Assembly: GCA_946499615.1 (NCBI GenBank)
Contig: CAMMST010000003.1
Location: forward strand, 1-64,000
Reading direction: 5' to 3'
DNA from: Enterococcus_E cecorum_B
GTDB lineage: Bacteria > Bacillota > Bacilli > Lactobacillales > Enterococcaceae
Length of the DNA: 64,000 nucleotides
The notes beneath the pieces are model-generated. The model saw nothing but the letters and a program-made list of their open reading frames with translations. It had not been told where the DNA came from and did no database searches. This document shows positions 58,301-64,000 of the stretch, one piece after another (position 1 is the first letter of the stretch; each line of letters opens with the position of its first letter). The position numbers were made by a program, and so were the translations under genes.

Positions 58301-61300
58301 TGTTTATATACATCTTCAGGAATCCAGCGTGCGCCAAGTTCTATATGAATATCACTCACACTTAAATCTTCTGGTTGCACAGATTCTAATGCCCGTACAT
58401 GTTTTTCATAAAGTGGATTTTCTTTAGCCCATTGTTTTGCTTGAGCTAATTTTGTTTTCACATCTCCAGACAAATATTGTTCCTTTGTTTCATAGCCACT
58501 CGGCAAATCAAATATTGCGTCGTCTAAATCTTTTAGTAGTTGCTCTTTGGTGGTCTCATAGATAGAAAGCATATAGTCGATATCTACTCTACCTTTTTTC
58601 GACAAACTATGATTGAGTGCTTCTAGCGGTGTTTGTACAATTAACACTTCTTTTTTTCGCACAGTTGGGCGATAGAAAATATCCCCTTTTGAGATTTTGC
58701 CATCTTTTTCGTTTTCGATAGAAAGTAATAAACTAGCATAGTCATCCCCACTAAATAAGGAGCTATTACTTTTATCGCTTAAATAGCCATATTTATCAAC
58801 AAATCCATCATAAGTTTTATTAAGTGTTTGTAGCTGCGCTTGAAAAACTTCATCTTTATAAGATTCTTCTTGTTGATAATCAATGATTGATTTTACTTGT
58901 TCACGCAGGGCAATCATGCCTAACAATCGCTCTTTTTTAACCCCTTTTAAAGGTAGCGTCTCCAAAGATTCGCCATCATAATACTGAATGGTATTATCTG
59001 AAACAAAATAAGTAAACAACGGTACATCCTTTCGAATTCTCTCATCGATTGTTGGTAACACTTCTTGATTAGACTTGCCATTAAATAAAGTGCCGCTTGC
59101 TTCATCTATCAGTTCCTCACGAATATTTGACAGGTAATCAAAGCCCTCTCTTGTTCTAAAAGTATACGTTCCACCTCTAAACGTTTGATATTCTGGGAAT
59201 AAATACCATTTTTTGCCACTATTTTCTTGTCGTGCAAGAACATTTTCTTTTAGGTATTCATTCATACTTAATGGAAACGCTGGATTAGACACTAATTTCC
59301 ATGATTGGTCCGTATTCGATTCCAACCATAGTGGCGGATTCTTTTCAATTTCATCTAAGGAACGTAAAGGTCTTTTTTGGAAGAATAAAATATCCGTAAC
59401 GACCTCTGTACCCGCAATGGCTTTAAATGCAGTATTTGGCAAACGAACCATTCCTACTAAATCAGCCTGTTTGGCTAACTCCGTTCGGAAACTTTTATCT
59501 TGTTTGTCCATCGTTCCTGATGAAGTGATAACCGCTACAATCCCACCAGAATGCACCAAATCCAATGAACGTTTTACAAAATAATCATGAATATAGTATT
59601 CATTCAACGTTTGTTCGTCCCTTAATTTAAAGTCAGCAAAAGGAACATTCCCTACAACTAAATCAAAAGAACCTTGATTAAATGCCGTATGCTCAAATCC
59701 CATTTGTTGAATATGAGCAGTTTGGTGTAATTGTTTTGCTAGTCTTGCAGTTAAAGAATCTAACTCCACACCATAAAGCGTAGAGTTATCTTTCATTTCT
59801 TGAGGCATAGCAGCAAAGAAATTTCCCGTTCCCATGGCAGGGTCTAAGATATTTCCACCTTTAAATCCTGTTTTTTCGATTGCTTCGTAAATCACTTGAA
59901 TAATCTTAGGGTCTGTATAATAAGCAGTTAATACTGATTCCCGTACACTCGCATATTCCGCTGGTGTTAATAAATCTTTTAATTCTTGGCGTTCCTCTTT
60001 GTAGTTAGATTTGTTCTCATCCACCAAATCAGCCAATCCGCCCCAACCAACATATTTAGCTAGAATTTCTTGTTCTTCAGGAGTTGCGAAACGTTCTTCT
60101 TGCTCAATTGTTTTTAGCAAACGAATCGCTTGGAGATTATCTGCAATACGTTCTTTTGGTGTTTTTCCATAAAATCCTTCCAGTTTATCAGGTGTAAATT
60201 GAAAATCGGTTTTCTCAACAGACAAATGTTGCATTTGGTCCGCTTCATTGACTTTCGCATCTTCAACGTTCTTTTCAGAGATAGGTGGAACAACAATTTC
60301 TTGGTCTACAATAGGAACATCTATACTAGCATTAGTCGGTGTATTTTCTTCAAAATCAAATAAGTTGACCTCATAAGGTTCGATAATCGACACAGCTTCA
60401 CGTTCTTTGTAGTATAGCTGCCCATTTTCAGTCATTATGTCTACTGGATTTTCAGAATAACGTCCATCTGGATAAATCAAAAAGGTGTTTTCGCCGACTT
60501 CTTTATAGCGCATATCTTCAGAAAGCAACGTCCAATCGTCGCTTACCTCAGTTTTTTCTTCAGTAGTTGAAATATCTTGAAATAAAGGCATAGAAAAAGA
60601 CGAATGCTCAGGACTTTGTGTTTGTCCGTCAAATTCGTCTTTTTGATATTGAGATTCAAATTTTGCTACTTCCTCATTTGTAGCAAATACTCCATTCATA
60701 TACTTTAAGCTATTAAAGAGTGTGGCGTTTTTTTCATCACTAGCTAGACTTAGCTTGCCCAATCCATTACCGTAATTTTCAAAAGATTGTATCGTATATT
60801 CTTCTGATTGATAGGTTACCTTCATCCCTTCATAAAATTGTTCTGGTGAAAGTTCAATTTGTTCCGTGCTTGTTGGGTGTTGGCGTTCTTCTGATATTGG
60901 GGATTCTTCCGTTTCAACTACACTCTCATTACTTTCTAAAACCTCTTGTTCTCGTTCTTTTCCAGCGAATCGCTGCAAATCTTCTTCCTTTGCATAAACT
61001 TCTAAGCGTTCTAAGGACTCATAAAAAGAAGTAGTAGAAGTTGACGTGCGAACAGAAAGCGTACCGATTCCATTTCCGTGGTCTTCAAAATCCAAAATTT
61101 GATAAGTTTCATCATCAATGACAACATCTAAACCTTTATAGAATTCTGTTGGTTTTAAGCGAATATAGCCATCTAAATCAGATAAAGTATCTTCTACCGA
61201 ATCATGTTTAGCTTCTTCTGATAGACCGTTCGCTCGCTCAAGATAGGCTTGTTGCTGCAATTCCTCCCTGATTTTGTTCATTTCCCTATAATCCATACTA

Positions 61301-63336
61301 GGATTTGCATATTGACTCACATCAAGGTCAAACATTAAGCCTTGTTTGATTTCTCCCATTTGCGGTGCACTAAATTTGGTGTCAGCATATATACTCACGT
61401 CTAGACCACTTTTTAGCCCCATTCTTATATGTCTCATTTGTCCATAATTATACTTTGTATCCGCATAAGCACTGATATCTAAGCCGTCCTCTAACCCTAA
61501 AGCAATTTCTCTCATTTGCCCAGCGTCATATTTTGGATCAGCAAAAACAGTAACGTCTAAGCCACGACTTAATCCCTCTTTGATTTGCTCTAATTGCAAA
61601 TCGTCAAAGTTTCCGTTTTCATATACACTCAAATCATTTGTGTTTTCTGTTTGCTTTACAGCCTCAAAAGTTTCGTCATCAGCCATTATAGCTGCTTCTT
61701 GCGTGTGTTCTGGTGTAACAGACTCATCTAACAGATAAATTGGCACTGGTTCATCAGGAAAGAAATACCATTTGCTTTCTTTTCCATTTTCTAGATTAGT
61801 CAATCCGATAATTTGTACGCTACCACGATCAGTGATTTCTCCTACACGATAAGGGATTTCTTGACGAACAATCACTTGGTTCATTTGAAGTTCCTCAAAA
61901 GCAATCTCTTTTAATTGATTTTGGTCAAAAGAAAAAGCAGGTGTTGAGGATTGGTCAACATCTGCTTGTATATTAGAAACAATAGATTCAGTATTTGAGG
62001 TTGTTCTTGTGACAGTTTGAATAATTGATGATTCTGAATCTATCGGCTTCTCTTGTGTTATCCGATTGGTAGGTCGTCGTCCGTCGGTAAGGTTTCGTCC
62101 TGAAGAAAGGTCGGCGGTGTGTAAGTTGGATTCTCTGGCATGAACTCTGCTCTCGCTTGTTCTTGTGCTATCGATCTCGCCAACGTGTGAATCCGATAAT
62201 TCTCCATGAAGCTCGGCATTCGATTGTGTTCCTCCTCGAATTTCCGAGTCTCCGCTCTCACGATTTCCCGTCTCCGATCGTCTTCCCAATCGTTCATCTT
62301 CTCCGCTACGTTCATCAGAAACTCGATAATGTCCCCCGACATCATCATTGCCATGTGTTCGATTGGCATGTGCTTTTGCATGTACTTCGCTAGCATGCGT
62401 TCTCTCAGCGTCAATCGATGGTCGGCGTGTTTCATATTGTTCTTCGGACGGTAGAGTAGCGTCCCGTCCTCCTCGTAATACGGTTCGTACTCCCATTGAA
62501 TCCGAGGCAGTGAATCCATCATTTCTGCGAATCCCTCCAGGTACTTCCTCTTGAGTTCGAGCTGTTTCTGTCTTCGTAACATTGGAGATCTTATCTGGCT
62601 CACTTCGTCGTGAATTAATTGCATGATTTCCGAATACGTCAATTCTTTGTTCATAATCTTTCATCCTTTCTAATTCTTGTTGTATTTGATAAACCCTAGA
62701 GATAATTCCTTTATTTTGTTCAAATACAAAATTCAAAGTATCTGTCAAATCTTTAGTTTCAACATTTTGAATTAGCGAATGCAAATACTCATAGTTTTCT
62801 GAGTGAAAGTTTTGTTTGAGTTTATTTGAAAGTAAATAATCAGCTACACCACAAACAACGTCTACATCAAAATGAGTATTCATCATTTTGTAGTATTGTC
62901 TTACTCCCTGACTGAAATCGGGGTGTTGGAATAATTGCATAGATAGCATTTCTAGACGCTGCTCATTCATTTTCCATTGATATAACTCATACTGCGGGTT
63001 AATGGTTTGACTTACATCAAACACACTCAGATGTTGATAAAATCCACTTTCATTTTGGTAAATGATTTTATAGCTATGTTGCCCTTTCTTGATTGGATTA
63101 TTCAACCTTTTCCATGTTTGGAAGTCTGCCACAACACTTGCATTCTCATTCTGACTATACATTTGAAAAATCTGTTCAGCGTTATATTTATATAGATAAT
63201 CTGAATAGTCCAATATTTCGAAGAACAAATTTTTATTTTGTTTTGCCTTTTCAATTATAGCATAAGACTCTCTAAAAATCTCTATATATTCAACATTTTT
63301 AGGCGGATTTTTTTGAGATTCTTCAAAAATACTCAT
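55378..63336 (-). CDS. Giant N6-methylase/SNF2-type helicase of conjugative elements
   Basis: 2652 residues from ATG 63336 (MSIFEESQKN) with GAGGTG upstream. Order: an ArdC-like N-terminal domain (about 40-210), a low-complexity Arg/Glu/Ser/Gly linker (about 228-426) overlapped by another ORF, four to five 26-residue repeats (about 577-694), two copies of a FYxGhxV..E.Y.I..FE..GNG.G.L domain (about 722-790 and 825-895), an N6-adenine methylase (DPAMGTGNF near 1167, NVPF near 1229), and a DEAD/SNF2 helicase (GAGKT near 1855, VDEAHNY near 2015, QRDGRIVRQGN near 2340). Such proteins are typical of large plasmids and ICEs and probably modify or remodel incoming DNA and evade restriction. Confidence 0.88.
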   Translation of the reverse strand: MSIFEESQKNPPKNVEYIEIFRESYAIIEKAKQNKNLFFEILDYSDYLYKYNAEQIFQMYSQNENASVVADFQTWKRLNNPIKKGQHSYKIIYQNESGFYQHLSVFDVSQTINPQYELYQWKMNEQRLEMLSMQLFQHPDFSQGVRQYYKMMNTHFDVDVVCGVADYLLSNKLKQNFHSENYEYLHSLIQNVETKDLTDTLNFVFEQNKGIISRVYQIQQELERMKDYEQRIDVFGNHAINSRRSEPDKISNVTKTETARTQEEVPGGIRRNDGFTASDSMGVRTVLRGGRDATLPSEEQYETRRPSIDAERTHASEVHAKAHANRTHGNDDVGGHYRVSDERSGEDERLGRRSETGNRESGDSEIRGGTQSNAELHGELSDSHVGEIDSTRTSESRVHARESNLHTADLSSGRNLTDGRRPTNRITQEKPIDSESSIIQTVTRTTSNTESIVSNIQADVDQSSTPAFSFDQNQLKEIAFEELQMNQVIVRQEIPYRVGEITDRGSVQIIGLTNLENGKESKWYFFPDEPVPIYLLDESVTPEHTQEAAIMADDETFEAVKQTENTNDLSVYENGNFDDLQLEQIKEGLSRGLDVTVFADPKYDAGQMREIALGLEDGLDISAYADTKYNYGQMRHIRMGLKSGLDVSIYADTKFSAPQMGEIKQGLMFDLDVSQYANPSMDYREMNKIREELQQQAYLERANGLSEEAKHDSVEDTLSDLDGYIRLKPTEFYKGLDVVIDDETYQILDFEDHGNGIGTLSVRTSTSTTSFYESLERLEVYAKEEDLQRFAGKEREQEVLESNESVVETEESPISEERQHPTSTEQIELSPEQFYEGMKVTYQSEEYTIQSFENYGNGLGKLSLASDEKNATLFNSLKYMNGVFATNEEVAKFESQYQKDEFDGQTQSPEHSSFSMPLFQDISTTEEKTEVSDDWTLLSEDMRYKEVGENTFLIYPDGRYSENPVDIMTENGQLYYKEREAVSIIEPYEVNLFDFEENTPTNASIDVPIVDQEIVVPPISEKNVEDAKVNEADQMQHLSVEKTDFQFTPDKLEGFYGKTPKERIADNLQAIRLLKTIEQEERFATPEEQEILAKYVGWGGLADLVDENKSNYKEERQELKDLLTPAEYASVRESVLTAYYTDPKIIQVIYEAIEKTGFKGGNILDPAMGTGNFFAAMPQEMKDNSTLYGVELDSLTARLAKQLHQTAHIQQMGFEHTAFNQGSFDLVVGNVPFADFKLRDEQTLNEYYIHDYFVKRSLDLVHSGGIVAVITSSGTMDKQDKSFRTELAKQADLVGMVRLPNTAFKAIAGTEVVTDILFFQKRPLRSLDEIEKNPPLWLESNTDQSWKLVSNPAFPLSMNEYLKENVLARQENSGKKWYLFPEYQTFRGGTYTFRTREGFDYLSNIREELIDEASGTLFNGKSNQEVLPTIDERIRKDVPLFTYFVSDNTIQYYDGESLETLPLKGVKKERLLGMIALREQVKSIIDYQQEESYKDEVFQAQLQTLNKTYDGFVDKYGYLSDKSNSSLFSGDDYASLLLSIENEKDGKISKGDIFYRPTVRKKEVLIVQTPLEALNHSLSKKGRVDIDYMLSIYETTKEQLLKDLDDAIFDLPSGYETKEQYLSGDVKTKLAQAKQWAKENPLYEKHVRALESVQPEDLSVSDIHIELGARWIPEDVYKQFIVEVLEIPEFRFKWEGLAFRYSQASDNYLIEGKMQASNVAIDQTYGTARINALQILEKTLNYRKIKIVDTKNEIVDGELKKVEIPNQKETILAKAQQEKLKQRFRQWIFDNPERAERLLHIYNERFNRIRPRVYDGSYLNFESLNVNYQLYDHQKNVVARIIENGKALMAHEVGAGKTASMISAGMLMKEQGLIQKPLYVVPNHLTEQFGKELLQFYPTKKVLVTTKKDFKKENRKKFISRIATGDYDAIIIGHSQFEKINISKERREAMIEREIFEIQEAIAEAKREDNKSWTVKQMVGVEKKLRQRLSKLQNEKTKDTHLTFEQLGVDYLFVDEAHNYKNLYTYTKLSNVAGINTSESLRATDMYLKCQYLLEKNDGRGVTFATGTPISNSMSEFYVLQRYLQPELLQQMNLTSFDRWASTFGEITEALEIAPEGTGFRTRTRFAKFHNLPELMNGFSEIADIQTSDMLNLDVPKIKDGKAKLIISEPSDFQKQYMFELGERADKVRAGCDPSVDNMLKITNEAKLMAIDPRLLSDDYPIHTDGKLFKCAEQVARIWEESKEQKSTQIIFSDVGTPKENQFDAYHEMKRLLKELGIPENQIAFIHDAKDDVQREALFEKVRTGEVRVLLGSTEKLGTGTNVQHKLLAVHHLDVPWRPSDLTQRDGRIVRQGNENKEVQIYRYVAKDSFDSYLWQVQENKLRFINQIMSNRSYARSADDVDQTLLNAAEAKAIATGNPKILEKINTDKEVVTLQMLKNSYQENKLKMIHWLENYPSKQQDLQKQLNRLTQDNQSVVALSNQDFKITIDGKVYTDKSEALEALNIHFPQAVDITQMQGNVIGEYKGFKLSIVPNTMSSANLVMEGQTKHIATIEKNGKGTFVRMDNVLEAIPRRINDTKNELSDLEKRYIDTQAQIQKPFEREAELQTLLEKQVRINLEIESGENVPSSDDSIKEQPYQSRENPQQTQEYER
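61255..61605 (-). repeat. Tandem 26-residue coding repeats
   Basis: Within the giant gene, about 4.5 repeats of 78 bases. Each encodes QM.EI..GL..GLD.S.YAD.KY, for example GQMREIALGLEDGLDISAYA. The repeats diverge at third positions and probably form a solenoid surface in the protein. Confidence 0.8.
62058..62654 (-). CDS. Nested 198-residue ORF inside the giant gene, other frame
   Basis: Same strand, different frame, inside residues 228-426 of the methylase-helicase. It has its own AAAGGA about 10 bases before ATG 62654. The product is ordered, helical and acidic/basic balanced: MNKELTYSEIMQLIHDEVSQ, LKRKYLEGFAEMMDSLPRIQ, then RMLAKYMQKHMPIEHMAMMM, and ends PTDDDLPIG. It contains several aromatic positions (WEYEPYYEEDG). 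The overlapping part of the giant protein is by contrast disordered and repetitive (GGR, SER, RTS), so the long gene's frame appears the secondary one here. The region is visibly richer in G+C than its surroundings. Family not recognised. A chance ORF this long with a ribosome binding site is possible but unlikely. Confidence 0.65.
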   Translation of the reverse strand: MNKELTYSEIMQLIHDEVSQIRSPMLRRQKQLELKRKYLEGFAEMMDSLPRIQWEYEPYYEEDGTLLYRPKNNMKHADHRLTLRERMLAKYMQKHMPIEHMAMMMSGDIIEFLMNVAEKMNDWEDDRRREIVRAETRKFEEEHNRMPSFMENYRIHTLARSIAQEQARAEFMPENPTYTPPTFLQDETLPTDDDLPIG

Positions 63337-63450
63337 AGCATTCACCTCGTCTATTTTATATTTATATTGTAGAAAAATAAAAAGAAACAACTTTTAAAGT
63401 TGTTATTTTACACTCCTGTTTCATCCGTTTCATTTGCATTGACTATTCGT

Positions 63451-63486
63451 ATTTCGATAAGGATAACTATACTGTCCTTTCGAAAT
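63451..63486. promoter_or_regulatory. Imperfect inverted repeat upstream of the giant gene
   Basis: ATTTCGATAAGGA and TCCTTTCGAAAT pair with one bulge around 11 bases. It lies 115 bases before the methylase-helicase start codon with no T run, so an operator or processing site is more likely than a terminator. Confidence 0.45.
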
Positions 63487-63538
63487 AGCCTTCTAATTTG
63501 TAAGGATATTTCAGAATTAATTTCCGATAAAGACATAG

Positions 63539-64000
63539 TTAGAAAGGAAATAACCCGAGTATCAAAAGAAACATAATAACCAACAAGAGGAAAAACTGCA
63601 CCAGTTGCATTTCTTCTATCACTTTCACTTGTGCTTTACAATCTTCAATTGAACTGTTGTTTTCTTCTACTTTGTCTGACAACTTGCGCATTTCTTCTAA
63701 TTGATTCTCTCCCTTTTGATTAACCAACTGATTACAATCGCTTTTTACTTCAACTAAAGGCAAGTCTTTATCGCTTTCCATAGAATCCTCTAGACTTTTA
63801 AAATATGCTTGTTCCTCATTCTCTTTAATCACCCACCGATGTTGTTCATTTACCGTTTGACTGATATTTTTTATTTTATCAAATGGAAATTGATGTTCTT
63901 CTCTATATTGCAAAATTTCAGACAAGCTATACAATTGATAGTCTTCCTTCGCTCTATATCGAATCCTATCAAGGTAATCATATAAATTTTCTTGACTATC
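63539..64000 (-). CDS. Hypothetical tail-anchored protein, 5' part outside window
   Basis: The frame is open to base 64000, so the start lies beyond the window. The first residues visible are DSQENLYDYLDRIRYRAKED, and the internal TTG at 63934 is therefore probably not the start. It is helical and charged, with a coiled-coil-like stretch (LEEMRKLSDKVEENNSSIE) and ends in a membrane segment (QFFLLLVIMFLLILGLF), a tail anchor. It precedes the giant methylase-helicase in the same orientation. Function unknown. Confidence 0.6.
   Translation of the reverse strand, partial: DSQENLYDYLDRIRYRAKEDYQLYSLSEILQYREEHQFPFDKIKNISQTVNEQHRWVIKENEEQAYFKSLEDSMESDKDLPLVEVKSDCNQLVNQKGENQLEEMRKLSDKVEENNSSIEDCKAQVKVIEEMQLVQFFLLLVIMFLLILGLFPF

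Larger units (their letters stand above)
43931..64000. mobile_element. Conjugative or mobilisable element (plasmid or ICE), right part of window
   Basis: From about 44 kb to the window end all genes are plasmid or ICE functions: transposase, ParA, SSB, type I toxin locus, relaxase, MobC, primase-like and methylase-helicase proteins. No integrase, tRNA target or direct repeat boundary is visible, so the left end position is approximate and the right end lies outside. Confidence 0.75.

Noticed and set aside
59213..59584. 123-codon plus-strand ORF inside the methylase-helicase gene
   Set aside because: Antisense to conserved methylase sequence, no ribosome binding site, composition typical of a shadow frame.
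62157..62554. Plus-strand ORFs antisense to the nested ORF
   Set aside because: Their open length follows from the high G+C and Arg/Glu-rich overlap on the other strand; no ribosome binding site and no ordered domain.
63539..63934. TTG 63934 as start of the last gene
   Set aside because: The frame stays open to the window edge and encodes plausible sequence upstream, so the gene is treated as partial.
1..64000. CRISPR array, rRNA operon, T-box leader or prophage structural genes
   Set aside because: No regularly spaced 25-40 bp direct repeats with unique spacers, no rRNA sequence and no T-box core were seen; the only tRNA-like gene is at 8949-9018.

Overview
The window looks like an AT-rich Gram-positive chromosome of the order Lactobacillales, most likely family Enterococcaceae (Enterococcus, Melissococcus or Vagococcus type). 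The evidence is the strong GGAGG ribosome binding sites with frequent GTG and TTG starts, the rluD-lspA order, EbsA next to an RNase HI-like gene, a comEA-comEB-comEC-holA-rpsT cluster, and a right-hand end full of enterococcal-type conjugation genes. Assignment to one genus is an inference.

Layout. 1-6150 is housekeeping: rluD (cut by the window edge), lspA, a HEPN-CBS protein, fhs, ebsA, an RNase HI-like protein and cardiolipin synthase. 6260-10700 is an accessory island. Two paralogous lipoproteins bracket very small genes, duplicated leader regions, gene-end relics and a phage-like tRNA-Lys. Several of these genes are under 60 codons. 10870-19620 holds a cation efflux protein, two multidrug exporters with nearby GntR and MerR regulators, a CmpB-type membrane protein, a GNAT acetyltransferase and a Nudix hydrolase. 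19680-29650 has lepA, a giant 2-hydroxyacyl-CoA dehydratase activator-like protein with a divergent TetR regulator, a nuclease-helicase fusion and a lipoprotein. 29830-43600 has an MBL-fold hydrolase, a histidine phosphatase, uppP, DUF47-Pit, rpsT, holA, the late competence operon, a HAD phosphatase, DUF711-ACT, a LysM-3D wall protein, and a CLC antiporter behind a fluoride riboswitch.

43750-64000 changes character to a conjugative or mobilisable element (plasmid or ICE), mostly on the minus strand. It has a small RNA gene, an ISLre2-type transposase, a ParA partition pair, SSB and small accessory genes. These are followed by a type I toxin-antitoxin locus of the holin-like toxin class, relaxase and MobC, an oriT-like hairpin cluster, a regularly spaced palindrome array, a TOPRIM/DUF3991 primase-like protein and a 2652-residue methylase-helicase. 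A 198-codon ORF with its own ribosome binding site is nested in another frame inside the disordered part of that giant gene.

How the parts work together: the relaxase and MobC would nick an origin in the 52.3-52.5 kb gap, primase-like protein, SSB and the methylase-helicase would serve DNA processing and establishment, ParA and its small partner would serve segregation, and the toxin locus would stabilise the element. On the chromosome side the riboswitch and the CLC protein form a fluoride-resistance unit, and the MerR and DHA2 exporter genes share a divergent promoter whose two -35 boxes form one palindrome. The most unusual items are the nested ORF, the 54.5-bp-spaced palindromes, the small-gene island and the HEPN-CBS protein.
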